Shown: positions 52,134 through 63,326 of the stretch, piece by piece
Position numbering within the stretch: position 1 is the stretch's first letter
How the letters are laid out: every line of letters begins with the position of its first letter
From: Enterobacteriaceae bacterium 89
GTDB lineage: Bacteria > Pseudomonadota > Gammaproteobacteria > Enterobacterales > Enterobacteriaceae
Length of the DNA: 64,000 nucleotides
Direction: 5' to 3'
NCBI GenBank assembly: GCA_014156375.1
Contig: RQJH01000003.1
Coordinates: 1,178,001-1,242,000, forward strand
Translations under genes and position numbers: made by a program
The notes under the pieces: generated by a model
Databases searched by the model: none
Told to the model about the DNA's origin: nothing
The model's input: the letters and a program-made list of their open reading frames with translations, nothing else

Positions 52134-53348
52134 ATGTCCCCCATTGAAAAATCCAGCAAATTAGATAATGTCTGTTACGACATCCGCGGCCCGGTACTTA
52201 AAGAAGCTAAACGTCTTGAAGAAGAAGGCAACAAGGTCCTGAAGCTGAACATCGGCAACCCAGCGCCGTTTGGTTTCGAAGCCCCGGATGAAATCCTCGT
52301 TGATGTGATCCGCAACCTGCCAACAGCGCAGGGTTACTGCGACTCCAAAGGGCTCTACTCCGCGCGTAAAGCGATCATGCAACACTATCAGGCTCGCGAT
52401 ATGCGCGACGTTACCGTTGAAGATATCTACATCGGCAACGGCGTCTCCGAACTGATCGTGCAGGCCATGCAGGCGCTGCTGAACAGCGGCGATGAAATGC
52501 TGGTCCCTGCGCCGGACTACCCGCTGTGGACAGCGGCCGTGTCGCTCTCCAGCGGTAAAGCGGTACATTATCTTTGCGATGAATCTTCCGACTGGTTCCC
52601 GGACCTTGACGATATCCGCAGCAAAATCACTCCGCGCACTCGCGGTATTGTGATCATCAACCCGAACAACCCAACCGGCGCGGTCTATTCAAAAGAGCTG
52701 CTGCTGGAGATCGTAGAAATCGCCCGTCAGCACAACCTGATCATCTTCGCAGACGAAATCTACGACAAGATCCTGTATGACGAAGCGCAGCATCACTCGA
52801 TCGCCGCGCTGGCGCCAGATCTGCTGACCGTCACCTTTAACGGGCTGTCAAAAACCTACCGCGTTGCCGGCTTCCGTCAGGGCTGGATGGTGCTGAACGG
52901 CCCGAAAAAGCACGCCAAAGGCTACATTGAAGGGCTGGAAATGCTGGCTTCTATGCGTCTGTGCGCTAACGTTCCGGCGCAGCACGCCATCCAGACTGCG
53001 CTTGGCGGTTATCAGAGCATCAGCGAGTTTATCGTGCCGGGCGGGCGTCTGTACGAGCAGCGTAACCGCGCATGGGAATTGATTAACGAAATCCCGGGCG
53101 TCAGCTGCGTGAAGCCGAAAGGCGCGCTGTATATGTTCCCGAAAATTGACGCTAAGCGCTTCAATATTCACGACGATCAGAAAATGGTGCTCGATTTCCT
53201 ACTCCAGGAAAAAGTCCTGCTGGTTCAGGGCACGGCCTTTAACTGGCCATGGCCGGATCACGTGCGTATCGTGACCCTGCCGCGAATGGACGATCTGGAA
53301 ATGTCGATCACCCGCTTTGGCCGCTTCCTCTCCGGCTACCATCAGTAA
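52134..53348 (+). CDS. alaA: Glutamate-pyruvate aminotransferase AlaA
   Basis: AlaA (YfbQ) makes L-alanine from pyruvate and glutamate. The 404-residue fold-type I PLP enzyme (405 in E. coli) has NNPTGAVYSKE, the Asp of FADEIYDK, and the PLP lysine Lys240 in FNGLSKTYRVAGFRQG. The start ATG at 52134 gives MSPIEKSSKL, as in E. coli; an upstream in-frame ATG at 52014 would lie within the leader hairpin and is rejected. Confidence 0.97.
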   Translation: MSPIEKSSKLDNVCYDIRGPVLKEAKRLEEEGNKVLKLNIGNPAPFGFEAPDEILVDVIRNLPTAQGYCDSKGLYSARKAIMQHYQARDMRDVTVEDIYIGNGVSELIVQAMQALLNSGDEMLVPAPDYPLWTAAVSLSSGKAVHYLCDESSDWFPDLDDIRSKITPRTRGIVIINPNNPTGAVYSKELLLEIVEIARQHNLIIFADEIYDKILYDEAQHHSIAALAPDLLTVTFNGLSKTYRVAGFRQGWMVLNGPKKHAKGYIEGLEMLASMRLCANVPAQHAIQTALGGYQSISEFIVPGGRLYEQRNRAWELINEIPGVSCVKPKGALYMFPKIDAKRFNIHDDQKMVLDFLLQEKVLLVQGTAFNWPWPDHVRIVTLPRMDDLEMSITRFGRFLSGYHQ

Positions 53349-53431
53349 AAGTCGTTCGGCCGCCGGGATTTGCATCCGGCGGTCAACTCTGCGCACAATG
53401 GTTCTCCTGCCGTAACGGATAAAGGTTAACC

Positions 53432-54031
53432 ATGAGCCAGAGCCATTTCTTTGCCCACCTCTCCCGCCTGAAACTGATCAACCGCTGGCCCCTGATGCGC
53501 AACGTGCGCACTGAAAACGTCTCTGAGCACAGTCTCCAGGTAGCAATGGTCGCCCATGCGCTGGCGGCGATTAAAAATCGAAAGTTTAACGGCACGGTTA
53601 ACGCCGAACGCATTGCCCTGCTGGCGATGTATCACGATGCCTCCGAAGTGCTGACCGGCGATTTGCCCACTCCGGTGAAGTATTTCAACTCGCAGATTGC
53701 GCAGGAATATAAGGCTATTGAGAAGATAGCCCAGCAGAAACTGGTGGATATGGTGCCGGATGAACTGCGGGATATTTTCGAGCCGCTGATTAATGAGCAC
53801 TACGCCAGCGATGAAGAGAAAGCCATTGTGAAACAGGCCGATGCGCTCTGTGCCTATCTGAAGTGCCTGGAAGAACTCTCTGCGGGGAATAACGAATTCA
53901 GACTTGCCAAATCACGCCTTGAGAAAACCCTGGAAGCGCGTCGCAGCGAGGAGATGGACTACTTTATGCAGGTTTTCGTGCCGAGCTTCCATCTGTCGCT
54001 GGATGAGATTAGCCAGGATTCTCCGCTTTAA
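53432..54031 (+). CDS. yfbR: 5'-Deoxynucleotidase YfbR
   Basis: YfbR is an HD-domain phosphohydrolase that removes phosphate from deoxyribonucleoside 5'-monophosphates. It has 199 residues, as in E. coli. Metal ligands His33 (SEHSLQ), His68-Asp69 (MYHDASEV) and an Asp in [11 protein letters not shown] are present. It is 83 bases after alaA and likely in the same unit. Confidence 0.97.
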   Translation: MSQSHFFAHLSRLKLINRWPLMRNVRTENVSEHSLQVAMVAHALAAIKNRKFNGTVNAERIALLAMYHDASEVLTGDLPTPVKYFNSQIAQEYKAIEKIAQQKLVDMVPDELRDIFEPLINEHYASDEEKAIVKQADALCAYLKCLEELSAGNNEFRLAKSRLEKTLEARRSEEMDYFMQVFVPSFHLSLDEISQDSPL

Positions 54032-54038
54032 TTATTGA

Positions 54039-54114
54039 TTGCCCGGTGGCGCTATCGCTTACCGGACCTACAGAGTGGTTTTGTAGGCCTGGCAAGCGAT
54101 AGCGCCGCCGGGCA
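54039..54114. repeat. Inverted REP pair (BIME) between yfbR and yfbS
   Basis: TTGCCCGGTGGCGCTATCGCTTACCGG...CCTACA faces TGTAGGCCTGGCAAGCGATAGCGCCGCCGGGCA. The sequence class differs from the nrdA-nrdB pair (GGCGCT type rather than GCGGC type). It sits between convergent genes, the usual place. Confidence 0.9.
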
Positions 54115-54120
54115 GCATCT

Positions 54121-55947
54121 TTAAAACGGGAAAAGCACCGGAATCAAAATCACGCACACCACCATCACCAGCAGGGTGAACGGCACGCCGATCTTAACGA
54201 AGTCGCTGAAGGAATATTTGCCCGGCCCGAGCACCAGCGTGTTCACCGGTGAAGAGACCGGCGTCATAAAGGCCGCCGAAGCCGCCATCGCGACCATCAT
54301 GGCGAACGGGTAAGGCGAAACGCCCATCGATTTTGCCGCCGCCAGCGCAATCGGCGCCATCAGCACCGCCGTAGCCGTGTTGGAGATAAACAACCCGATG
54401 GTGGCACACATCACGAACAGGCAGATCAGCATCAGATAAGGCCCCTGCCCGCCGCCAACGTCCATCAGCCCTTTCACCACCAGATCCACCCCGCCCGTTT
54501 TTTGCAGTGCCAGCGCAAACGGCATCATCCCGACAATCAGAATGATGCTCGGCCAGTGGATCGCCTTGTAAGCACTCTCAGCGTCAATACAGCGGAATTT
54601 CCCCATCAGCAAACAGGCAATAATCGCGGCTATCGGATTAGGGATTTCGTCGGTCAGCATCAGGGCTACCATCAGCACCATGCAGAAGATCGCATGCGGA
54701 GCCTGACTGTGCGCCGGGGAAGCATCGTTGACTTCAATCGGCATGTTGTGGACCACGAAATCACGCCCCTGCTGCGACAGCATCGCGATCTGCTTCCAGT
54801 TTCCCACCACCAGCAGGATATCGCCGAGCTCAACGTTCTCATCGACCAGCAGGCCTTCCATCGCTTTGCCGTCGCGTTTTAGTCCGACAACATTCAGCCC
54901 AAAGCGGGTGCGAAAGCCCATTTCACGAACCGTTTTCCCCACCAGCTCGGAGTCCGGGATCAGCGAAATTTCGGCCATGCCCACATCCAGCGCCTGGTCG
55001 GAGAAATACTCCCCGCGCAGCACCATCGGCTCCAGCATCTGTTCGCTGCAAAACTGGCGAAGGTCGACTTCTGCCGCCGACATATCAATCAGCAACACGT
55101 CCCTGGCATGGAACTCAGATACGCCGTTCACATTAACAATCACCCGGCGGAAACGACGCCAGCGCTCGACGCCGATGACGTTGGCTCCGTAGCGTTCACG
55201 GAGTTTCAGGTCATCAAGTCGCTGGCCAATCAGCGGAGAACCCGGACGGAGCGCCAGGCGACGGGCGCGTCCGTTAAGGCGGTATTCTTTAATTAAGTCG
55301 CGGAAAGTACGGCGCTTGTCATTCTTCAGCTCGCCTTCGTCACCGGGCAGCATAAAACGCATCAGCAGCATGTAGACAATGCCGAGCAGCAGCACCACTA
55401 CGCCAATCGGCGTAACGCTGAAAAAGCTGAACCCATGCAGGCCTTCGCGGATGAGCTCACTGTTGATCACCAGGTTTGGCGGCGTAGCGACCAGCGTCAT
55501 CATCCCGCTGATAAGCCCGGCAAAGCTCAGCGGCATCATCAGGCGCGACGGTGAGGTGTTCATGCGCATACAAACGCTCAGCACCACCGGAATAAAAATG
55601 GCCACCACGCCGGTTGAGCTCATAAACGCGCCGAGGCACGCCACGGTGAGCATCAGGTACACCAGCATTTTTACTTCGCTGTTGCCTGCCACTTTCACCA
55701 GCCAGGCGCCCATGCTGGTGGCAACCCCTGTGCGTACCAGGCCATCACCGATGATAAACAGCGCAGCAATGAGAATCACGTTCGGATCGCTGAAGCCCGA
55801 AAAGGCTTCGCTTAAGGTGAGCGTACCGCTCAGCACGAAGGCGACAATCACCATCAGTGCGACAGCATCCATGCGCACTTTGCCGGTAGCAAAGAGCAAA
55901 ACGGCGACACCGAGCAGGCCCAATACCCAAATCAGTTCACTGTTCAC
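54121..55947 (-). CDS. yfbS: SLC13-type transporter with two RCK-C domains, YfbS
   Basis: YfbS is a predicted inner-membrane ion or dicarboxylate carrier of unknown substrate. The 608 residues (610 in E. coli) form two membrane halves with the SLC13/DASS signatures [11 protein letters not shown] and [19 protein letters not shown]. They are separated by two TrkA-C (RCK-C) regulatory domains at about 210-400. The start is a GTG at 55947, as similarity to E. coli indicates. Confidence 0.94.
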   Translation of the reverse strand: MNSELIWVLGLLGVAVLLFATGKVRMDAVALMVIVAFVLSGTLTLSEAFSGFSDPNVILIAALFIIGDGLVRTGVATSMGAWLVKVAGNSEVKMLVYLMLTVACLGAFMSSTGVVAIFIPVVLSVCMRMNTSPSRLMMPLSFAGLISGMMTLVATPPNLVINSELIREGLHGFSFFSVTPIGVVVLLLGIVYMLLMRFMLPGDEGELKNDKRRTFRDLIKEYRLNGRARRLALRPGSPLIGQRLDDLKLRERYGANVIGVERWRRFRRVIVNVNGVSEFHARDVLLIDMSAAEVDLRQFCSEQMLEPMVLRGEYFSDQALDVGMAEISLIPDSELVGKTVREMGFRTRFGLNVVGLKRDGKAMEGLLVDENVELGDILLVVGNWKQIAMLSQQGRDFVVHNMPIEVNDASPAHSQAPHAIFCMVLMVALMLTDEIPNPIAAIIACLLMGKFRCIDAESAYKAIHWPSIILIVGMMPFALALQKTGGVDLVVKGLMDVGGGQGPYLMLICLFVMCATIGLFISNTATAVLMAPIALAAAKSMGVSPYPFAMMVAMAASAAFMTPVSSPVNTLVLGPGKYSFSDFVKIGVPFTLLVMVVCVILIPVLFPF

Positions 55948-55987
55948 AACATATCCTTGTCAGAAAGTAGAGTGGAAAGTCTGGCAT

Positions 55988-56013
55988 AAAAAAGCCCCGA
56001 CGGAGCGGGGCTT
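55988..56013 (-). terminator. Terminator of yfbU-yfbT
   Basis: On the minus strand AAGCCCCG-ctccgt-CGGGGCTTTTTT lies 10 bases past the yfbT stop. Confidence 0.9.
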
Positions 56014-56023
56014 AATCAAACGA

Positions 56024-56683
56024 TTAGCTTTTCAGACGCACATCGACGATACCGTCAGGGCCTTTGACGACGGTCAGCGCTTCGAGCGTCGTCAGCACAA
56101 AATCAGCCTCATCAAGTCGCGATGCCGTAGCGGGGACGTTGACGGCAATAACATGACATCCTGCCGCCAGCCCGGAAAGCATGCCAGCTTCGGCATCTTC
56201 CACTACCGCGCACTCTTCGGGAGCAAGACCAAGCAGTTTTGCCCCCAGCAGGTAAGCGTCTGGCTCAGGTTTCCCGCGTTTCACTTGCTCTGCAGTCACG
56301 AACACTTTTGCCGCAGCCAAACCCGCTGCTTCGTGGCGTGCGTGAGCAATAGGGATCGTGCCCGAAGTCACAATGGCCCACGGGATGCCTGCTTCGTCCA
56401 GATGATTCAGCAGCGCCTGCGCACCGGGCAGCGCAGTAATACCTTCAATATCCCGCGCTTCAATCTGTTCCAGCCAGCGGAATTCAGCCTGGATCTCTTC
56501 CTCAGATTTCCCCGGCAGGAAGTGTCGCAGCGAGGTGATCGCCTGCTTGCCGTGGATGAAATTCAGGACATACTGATGATCCAGGCCATGCTTGTCGGCC
56601 CAGCGACACCATGAACGTTCCACCACTGGCAAAGAGTCGACCAGCGTGCCATCAAGATCAAATAAAAAGCCCTTACACTGCAC
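56024..56683 (-). CDS. yfbT: HAD-family sugar phosphatase YfbT (HxpA)
   Basis: YfbT is a haloacid-dehalogenase phosphatase acting on hexitol and sugar phosphates. The 219 residues contain motif I FDLDGTLVDS with Asp9 and Asp11, motif II VTSGT, a Lys in GKPEPDAYLLGA and motif IV VVEDAEAGM. It starts with GTG behind GGAGG, 11 bases after yfbU. Confidence 0.95.
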   Translation of the reverse strand: MQCKGFLFDLDGTLVDSLPVVERSWCRWADKHGLDHQYVLNFIHGKQAITSLRHFLPGKSEEEIQAEFRWLEQIEARDIEGITALPGAQALLNHLDEAGIPWAIVTSGTIPIAHARHEAAGLAAAKVFVTAEQVKRGKPEPDAYLLGAKLLGLAPEECAVVEDAEAGMLSGLAAGCHVIAVNVPATASRLDEADFVLTTLEALTVVKGPDGIVDVRLKS

Positions 56684-56694
56684 AGCGGCCTCCG

Positions 56695-57264
<570 letters not shown>

Positions 57265-57274
57265 CTATGGATGA

Positions 57275-57730
57275 TTACAAATCATCAAGGAAAGTTTTAT
57301 CCAGTTGTTTGAAGGCGCGCTTAAGCGTGTCAGCTAAAGCCTGGTAATCTGGCTTACCTTCCACCGGCGCCAGCGCCTGTCCAGATTCCTGCAGTTTGCC
57401 GCGAACTTCGTAGAACCAGTTGAGAATGGTCGGCGGCAGCGGTGTGACCGAGCGCTTCCCGAGCCACCACATTCCCTGCATCGGCAGGCTCAGGGCGAAC
57501 AGTGCGGTCGCGACTGCCGGGCCAAGCTGACCGCCGAGGGCGATTTGCCAGCACAGCGTAAACACCGCAACCGGCGGCATAAAGCGAATAGCGTGACGTG
57601 TGGCGCGGATCACCTTGTTTTCCACAAACACCGGGGCAAGGCGTTTTTCCATTGGCCACGTCTTTGAATAATGCTGCCCACGACGAAACAGACTAAAAAA
57701 GCTAACCGGGCGGTTTTCGAGTGTCGACAT
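57275..57730 (-). CDS. yfbV: UPF0208 membrane protein YfbV
   Basis: YfbV is an inner-membrane protein that in E. coli limits the insulation of the Ter macrodomain by MatP. It has 151 residues, with two membrane segments at about 46-90 ([19 protein letters not shown], then [14 protein letters not shown]). It is divergent from ackA. Confidence 0.95.
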   Translation of the reverse strand: MSTLENRPVSFFSLFRRGQHYSKTWPMEKRLAPVFVENKVIRATRHAIRFMPPVAVFTLCWQIALGGQLGPAVATALFALSLPMQGMWWLGKRSVTPLPPTILNWFYEVRGKLQESGQALAPVEGKPDYQALADTLKRAFKQLDKTFLDDL

Positions 57731-58069
57731 GGCGTTACCTCAACTTCACTTATAAAAAATCAAAATTTTGTACAAAACAACAACTGCGTATGACAACGTT
57801 CAAAAGATTTTGCCATTAAAGGCAGCAATCGGGTATCCTGTGCGGCTTGAGAGAGGCGTAGACCTCATCTCACGATTCGTCAAATTATCGCATATTCTGC
57901 CAGTGGCTGAAAATTGTGCAAAACTGAATGATGAATCACCACTATTTCTTCGTCATGCCCGGAAAAAACCGTTGGCATGATGTTAATCATAAATGTCAGC
58001 GCCATCCTGCGCTACGCTCTTTGGCTCACTGACGTTTTTTTAGCCACATAAGATAAAATAGGTACTTCC
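57731..58069 (+). promoter_or_regulatory. ackA promoter and structured leader
   Basis: A possible sigma-70 promoter TTGCCA-18-TATCCT lies at 57810-57839. A terminator-like structure follows near the end of the leader: GTCAG...GCC at 57995-58003 pairs with GGC...CTGAC at 58023-58033, followed by GTTTTTTT (58034-58041). It is 28 bases before the ackA ATG. No protein gene is seen in this gap. Confidence 0.6.
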
Positions 58070-59272
58070 ATGTCGAGTAAGTTAGTACTGGTTCTGAACT
58101 GCGGTAGCTCTTCCCTCAAATTCGCTGTTATCGACGCGAGCAACGGTGAAGAGTACCTTTCTGGTTTGGCCGAATGTTTCCATCTCCCAGAAGCACGTAT
58201 CAAATGGAAAATGGATGGCGGCAAACAAGAAGCGGCTTTAGGTGCAGGCGCCGCTCACAGTGAAGCGCTGAACTTTATCGTTAACACTATTCTGGCACAA
58301 AAACCAGAACTGTCTGCTCAGCTGGCAGCCATTGGTCACCGTATTGTTCACGGCGGCGAGAAGTACACCAGCTCCGTGGTTATCGACGACACCGTGATTC
58401 AGGGTATCAAAGATGCAGCCTCTTTTGCACCGCTGCACAACCCGGCACACCTGATCGGTATCGCTGAAGCACTGAAATCCTTCCCGAATCTGAAAGATAA
58501 GAACGTTGCCGTGTTCGACACCGCGTTCCATCAGACCATGCCGGAAGAATCCTACCTGTACGCCCTGCCGTACAGCCTGTACCGCGAGCACGGCGTTCGT
58601 CGTTACGGTTTCCACGGCACCAGTCACTACTTCGTGACTCAGGAAGCCGCGAAAATGCTGAACAAGCCGGTTAACGAACTGAACATCATCACCTGCCACC
58701 TCGGCAACGGTGGTTCTGTTTCCGCTATCCGCAACGGCGAGTGCGTAGACACCTCTATGGGTCTGACTCCGCTGGAAGGTCTGGTGATGGGTACCCGTAC
58801 CGGTGACATCGACCCGGCTATCATCTTCTTCCTGCACGACAACCTGGGCATGAGCGTTGATGCTATCAACAAAATGCTGACCAAAGAGTCCGGCCTGCAG
58901 GGTCTGACCGAAGTCACCAGCGACTGCCGCTATGTTGAAGACAACTACGAAACCAAAGCTGACGCTAAGCGTGCGATGGACGTTTACTGCCACCGTCTGG
59001 CGAAATACATCGGTTCCTACGCGGCACTGATGGACGGTCGTCTGGATGGCGTAGTGTTCACCGGTGGTATCGGTGAAAACGCCGCGATGGTTCGCGAACT
59101 GTCCCTGGGCAAACTGGGCGTTCTGGGCTTCGAAGTTGATCATGAGCGTAACCTGGCTGCCCGTTTCGGCAAGTCTGGCTTCATCAACAAAGAAGGCACC
59201 CGCCCTGCCGTCGTGATCCCAACCAACGAAGAGTTGGTTATCGCACAAGACGCAGCCCGTCTGACTGCCTGA
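58070..59272 (+). CDS. ackA: Acetate kinase AckA
   Basis: AckA converts acetyl phosphate and ADP to acetate and ATP. It has 400 residues, as in E. coli. ASKHA-fold motifs are intact: [23 protein letters not shown] with the catalytic-region Arg, [10 protein letters not shown] with the catalytic Asp, [10 protein letters not shown], and HLGNGGSV. The pair ackA-pta is separated by 76 bases that contain a hairpin. Confidence 0.99.
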   Translation: MSSKLVLVLNCGSSSLKFAVIDASNGEEYLSGLAECFHLPEARIKWKMDGGKQEAALGAGAAHSEALNFIVNTILAQKPELSAQLAAIGHRIVHGGEKYTSSVVIDDTVIQGIKDAASFAPLHNPAHLIGIAEALKSFPNLKDKNVAVFDTAFHQTMPEESYLYALPYSLYREHGVRRYGFHGTSHYFVTQEAAKMLNKPVNELNIITCHLGNGGSVSAIRNGECVDTSMGLTPLEGLVMGTRTGDIDPAIIFFLHDNLGMSVDAINKMLTKESGLQGLTEVTSDCRYVEDNYETKADAKRAMDVYCHRLAKYIGSYAALMDGRLDGVVFTGGIGENAAMVRELSLGKLGVLGFEVDHERNLAARFGKSGFINKEGTRPAVVIPTNEELVIAQDAARLTA

Positions 59273-59277
59273 TTCCA

Positions 59278-59303
59278 CACCGCCAGCAATGCTGGCGGTG
59301 CTG
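59278..59303 (+). terminator. Hairpin between ackA and pta
   Basis: ACCGCCAGC-aat-GCTGGCGGTGCTGTTTT begins at the ackA stop region (59278). It is a probable partial terminator or mRNA end; pta is still expected to be read through or from its own promoter. Confidence 0.55.
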
Positions 59304-59348
59304 TTTTGTATCCCGCCCCAGACTGGCGGTAACGAAAGAGGATAAACC

Positions 59349-61490
59349 GTGTCCCGTACAATTATGCTGATCCCTACCGGAACCAGCGTCGGCCTGACCA
59401 GCGTCAGCCTTGGTGTGATCCGTGCTATGGAACGCAAAGGCGTTCGTCTGAGCGTCTTCAAGCCTATCGCCCAGCCACGTGCCGGTGGCGATGCGCCAGA
59501 CCAGACCACCACCATCGTTCGCGCGAACTCCAATCTGCCAGCAGCTGAACCGCTGAAGATGAGCCACGTTGAGTCTCTGCTGTCCAGCAACCAGAACGAC
59601 GTGCTGATGGAAGAGATCATCGCCAACTACCACGCCAACACTCAGGATGCTGAAGTGGTGCTGGTTGAAGGCCTGGTGCCAACCCGCAAACACCAGTTTG
59701 CTCAGTCTCTGAACTACGAGATTGCCAAGACCCTGAACGCAGAAATCGTGTTCGTGATGTCTCAGGGCACCGACACTCAGGAAGAGCTGAAAGAGCGTAT
59801 TGAACTGACTCGCAACAGCTTCGGCGGCACCAAAAACACCAACATCACCGGTGTTATCGTCAACAAGCTGAACGCTCCGGTTGATGAGCAGGGTCGTACC
59901 CGTCCTGATCTGTCCGAGATTTTTGACGACTCTTCTAAAGCGAAAGTGGTCAAAATCAACCCGGCTGAACTGCAGGCTGCCAGCCCGCTGCCAGTCCTGG
60001 GCACGGTTCCATGGAGCTTCGATCTGATCGCCACTCGTGCTATCGACATGGCGCGTCACCTGAATGCCACCATCGTTAACGAAGGCGACATCAACACCCG
60101 TCGCGTGAAGTCCGTAACCTTCTGTGCGCGCAGCATTCCGCACATGCTGGAACACTTCCGTGCAGGCTCTCTGCTGGTAACTTCCGCAGACCGCCCTGAC
60201 GTGCTGGTTGCCGCCTGCCTCGCCGCGATGAACGGCGTAGAAATCGGCGCAATCCTGCTGACCGGCGCTTATGAAATGGACGCTCGCGTTGGCAAACTGT
60301 GCGAACGTGCATTTGCTACCGGCCTGCCAGTCTTCATGGTGAACACCAACACCTGGCAGACCTCTCTGAGCCTGCAGAGCTTCAACCTGGAAGTACCGGT
60401 TGATGACCACGAGCGTATCGAGAAAGTGCAGGAATATGTGGCCAGCCACATCGATGCTAACTGGATCGAATCTCTGACCGCGACCTCCGAGCGTAGCCGT
60501 CGTCTGTCTCCACCGGCGTTCCGCTACCAGCTGACCGAGCTGGCTCGCAAAGCTGGCAAACGCGTGGTTCTGCCAGAAGGCGACGAACCACGTACCGTGA
60601 AAGCGGCAGCTATCTGTGCTGAACGCGGTATCGCAACCTGCGTGCTGCTGGGTAACCCGGATGAAATCAACCGCGTTGCGGCTGACCAGGGCGTAGAACT
60701 GGGCGCGGGTATCGAAATCGTCGATCCGGAAGTGGTACGTGAAAGCTATGTTGCTCGTCTGGTTGAGCTGCGTAAGAGCAAAGGCATGACCGAAGCCGTT
60801 GCCCGCGAACAGCTGGAAGACAACGTGGTTCTCGGCACCCTGATGCTGGAACAGAACGAAGTTGACGGTCTGGTTTCTGGTGCGGTTCACACCACTGCCA
60901 ACACCATCCGTCCACCGCTGCAGCTGATCAAAACTGCACCGGGCAGCTCTCTGGTTTCTTCCGTGTTCTTCATGCTGCTGCCTGAACAGGTTTACGTTTA
61001 CGGCGACTGCGCGATCAACCCGGATCCAACTGCAGAACAGCTGGCAGAAATCGCTATCCAGTCTGCCGATTCCGCGATTGCTTTCGGCATCGAACCACGC
61101 GTTGCGATGCTCTCCTACTCCACCGGCACTTCTGGTGCAGGTAGCGACGTAGAGAAAGTGCGTGAAGCAACTCGTCTGGCGCAGGAAAAACGTCCTGACC
61201 TGATGATCGACGGCCCGCTGCAGTACGACGCCGCGGTAATGGCTGACGTAGCGAAATCTAAAGCGCCGAACTCTCCGGTTGCAGGTCGTGCTACCGTGTT
61301 CATCTTCCCTGATCTGAACACCGGTAACACCACTTACAAAGCGGTACAGCGTTCTGCGGACCTGATCTCCATCGGGCCAATGCTGCAGGGTATGCGCAAG
61401 CCGGTCAACGACCTGTCCCGTGGCGCACTGGTTGACGATATCGTCTACACCATCGCGCTGACCGCTATTCAGTCTTCTCAGCAAGACTAA
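59349..61490 (+). CDS. pta: Phosphate acetyltransferase Pta
   Basis: Pta converts acetyl-CoA and phosphate to acetyl phosphate. It has 713 residues (714 in E. coli) and starts with GTG, as in E. coli. An N-terminal P-loop-like domain ([16 protein letters not shown]), a central DRTGG domain (about 215-330, [11 protein letters not shown]), and the C-terminal catalytic domain ([40 protein letters not shown]) are in order. Confidence 0.99.
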   Translation: MSRTIMLIPTGTSVGLTSVSLGVIRAMERKGVRLSVFKPIAQPRAGGDAPDQTTTIVRANSNLPAAEPLKMSHVESLLSSNQNDVLMEEIIANYHANTQDAEVVLVEGLVPTRKHQFAQSLNYEIAKTLNAEIVFVMSQGTDTQEELKERIELTRNSFGGTKNTNITGVIVNKLNAPVDEQGRTRPDLSEIFDDSSKAKVVKINPAELQAASPLPVLGTVPWSFDLIATRAIDMARHLNATIVNEGDINTRRVKSVTFCARSIPHMLEHFRAGSLLVTSADRPDVLVAACLAAMNGVEIGAILLTGAYEMDARVGKLCERAFATGLPVFMVNTNTWQTSLSLQSFNLEVPVDDHERIEKVQEYVASHIDANWIESLTATSERSRRLSPPAFRYQLTELARKAGKRVVLPEGDEPRTVKAAAICAERGIATCVLLGNPDEINRVAADQGVELGAGIEIVDPEVVRESYVARLVELRKSKGMTEAVAREQLEDNVVLGTLMLEQNEVDGLVSGAVHTTANTIRPPLQLIKTAPGSSLVSSVFFMLLPEQVYVYGDCAINPDPTAEQLAEIAIQSADSAIAFGIEPRVAMLSYSTGTSGAGSDVEKVREATRLAQEKRPDLMIDGPLQYDAAVMADVAKSKAPNSPVAGRATVFIFPDLNTGNTTYKAVQRSADLISIGPMLQGMRKPVNDLSRGALVDDIVYTIALTAIQSSQQD

Positions 61491-61505
61491 TCACGGTTCA
61501 AATGC

Positions 61506-61533
61506 AAAAGGCAGCCTGATGGCTGCCTTTTTT
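61506..61533 (+). terminator. Terminator of ackA-pta
   Basis: AAAGGCAGCC-tgat-GGCTGCCTTTTTT lies 16 bases past the pta stop. It can also act on the convergent transketolase unit. Confidence 0.93.
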
Positions 61534-61546
61534 ATGCCTGAAATAA

Positions 61547-62500
61547 CTACAGCAACTCTTTCGCCGCCTTCACTATCTCATCCGCCGTCAGGCCATATTC
61601 CTGTTGTAAAAACTCCTGCGTGCCCACCTGGCCGTAGCGTTCCTTCACGCCCACGCGTCGCATCGGTACCGGACAGGTTTCCACCAGCACTTCTGCCACC
61701 GCTGAACCCAGCCCGTTGTGAATGCTGTGGTTTTCGCAGGTGACGATACGCCCGGTTTTCTCGGCGTAATTCTTCACCAGCATCCGGTCTATCGGCTTCA
61801 GCGTAAACATATCGATCACCGCCGCGCTGACGCCTTCGCGCCCCAGACGTCGTGCCGCCTCCAGCGCTTCCGCCACCATAATCCCGTTGGCGATAAGCGT
61901 GATGTCGTCGCCTTCCCGCAGCACGTTGCCCTTGCCGATGGTGAAGGTCGAGCCTTCCTGATACACCGTAGGAGCCTGTTTGCGAATGGTCCGCACCCAG
62001 TAGAAGCCTTCAAGATCGATAAGCTGATTGAGAATATTTTTGAACATGGTCGCATCGGTCACCTCCATCACCACCGAATTGGCCAGCCCACGCACAATAC
62101 CCATATCCTCAAATGACATATGCGTTCCGCCGTTGTGACAAGCGGTGACGCCCGCATCGGAGGCGATCACTTTGACGTTGTTGCGCTGATAATCGAGCGA
62201 CATAAACAGCTGGTCGAAACAGCGGCGGCTGGCAAACGCGGTAAAGGTGTGCACAAAGGGTTTGCGTCCGGTCAGCGACAGGCCCGCCGCGGTACCAATC
62301 ACGTTGGCCTCCATAATCCCGCAGTTGATCACCTGCTGCGGATATTTCTTGTGTACGCCATCCATCGCCATCGAACTCATCAGGTCCGCTTCAAGGGCAA
62401 TAATTGCGCTTCCGGCCTCAATTTGCTCCGCCACGAATCCTGCATAGACTTTACGCATCTCAGTGGCGTCTTTTTCCCCTGTCGTTGCAACCTTAATCAT
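61547..62500 (-). CDS. Transketolase, C-terminal subunit
   Basis: This 317-residue protein corresponds to the PYR and C-terminal domains of a transketolase split over two genes. It contains the PYR-domain glutamate in NCGIMEANVIGTAAGLS, the motif HTFTAFASRRCFDQL, the loop ASDAGVTACHNGGTHMSFED and a transketolase C-domain (IDMFTLKPIDRMLVKNY). It overlaps its N-terminal partner by eight bases. A similar pair with a PTS permease lies beside pta in Salmonella. The exact sugar-phosphate substrates are unknown. Confidence 0.92.
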   Translation of the reverse strand: MIKVATTGEKDATEMRKVYAGFVAEQIEAGSAIIALEADLMSSMAMDGVHKKYPQQVINCGIMEANVIGTAAGLSLTGRKPFVHTFTAFASRRCFDQLFMSLDYQRNNVKVIASDAGVTACHNGGTHMSFEDMGIVRGLANSVVMEVTDATMFKNILNQLIDLEGFYWVRTIRKQAPTVYQEGSTFTIGKGNVLREGDDITLIANGIMVAEALEAARRLGREGVSAAVIDMFTLKPIDRMLVKNYAEKTGRIVTCENHSIHNGLGSAVAEVLVETCPVPMRRVGVKERYGQVGTQEFLQQEYGLTADEIVKAAKELL

Positions 62501-63326
62501 GCGCGGCCTCCAGTTGGGCGATGGTTGAATTGAGTGCCTGCTTCATCTCTTCGGTCAGGCGCAGGTGATGAGAATTACCTAAATTCTCCAGGTACGGCAC
62601 GCCCTGTCCTTTGATGCTGTCGAGGATCACCACTCGCGGACGGGCATCCTTGTCTGGCACAGGTTTAACCACCCTCAGTAGAGCCGGAATGTCATCGCCT
62701 TTCACCGTCACCACCTTGAAACCAAATGCGGTGAATTTCCCCTCCAGATCGAAAGCGCTGATGATCTCATCCAGTTCACCGTCGAGCTGCTGCTTGTTCC
62801 AGTCGATAAACACCGTCAGGTTGTTCAGCTTATGATGGGCAATAAACTGAAATGCCTCCCAGCACTGGCCTTCGTTCAATTCACCGTCGCCGACAATGCA
62901 GAACACCCGATTGCTGCGCCCTGCAAGCTTATGCGAAAGCGCCATGCCGCCCGCAATGGAAATCCCCTGCCCCAGTGAACCGGTGGTGGCATCCACGCCG
63001 CGGGTTTTCAGACGGTCAGGATGGCTCGGCAGCTTAGTTCCGTTCTGGTTTAGCGTGCTTAATTCCTCCTGCGGGAAATAGCCTTTGATCGCCAGCGTGC
63101 TGTAGAGCGCGGGTCCGGCATGGCCTTTCGACAGGACAAAATAGTCCCGCCCCTGCCAATCCGGATCGCCCGGGTCGATGCGCATCACATCGCCGTAAAG
63201 CACCGCTAACGTCTCCACCACCGACATGCTGCCGCCGTAGTGACCAAACCCCAGTTCGGTCAGTGATTTCAGCGTGGCGACGCGAATGTCGCGCGCCAGG
63301 CGGGTAACTTCTGCAGCCGTACTCAT
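62493..63326 (-). CDS. Transketolase, N-terminal subunit
   Basis: This protein (277 residues) is the thiamine-diphosphate-binding half of the split transketolase. It has the typical GHYGGSMSVVETLAVLYG, KGHAGPALY, TGSLGQGISIAGGMA and the ThDP motif GDGELNEGQCWEA...NKLNNLTVFIDWN. Two ATGs lie in tandem (63329 and 63326); I chose the second because AGGAG is then seven bases away. The start overlaps the stop of the PTS IIC gene, so the three genes are coupled. Confidence 0.93.
   Translation of the reverse strand: MSTAAEVTRLARDIRVATLKSLTELGFGHYGGSMSVVETLAVLYGDVMRIDPGDPDWQGRDYFVLSKGHAGPALYSTLAIKGYFPQEELSTLNQNGTKLPSHPDRLKTRGVDATTGSLGQGISIAGGMALSHKLAGRSNRVFCIVGDGELNEGQCWEAFQFIAHHKLNNLTVFIDWNKQQLDGELDEIISAFDLEGKFTAFGFKVVTVKGDDIPALLRVVKPVPDKDARPRVVILDSIKGQGVPYLENLGNSHHLRLTEEMKQALNSTIAQLEAAHD

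Noticed and set aside
59238-61484. 748-codon open frame antisense to pta, and a similar one opposite ackA
   Set aside because: Both are compositional shadows of highly expressed genes; no motif or start signal supports them.
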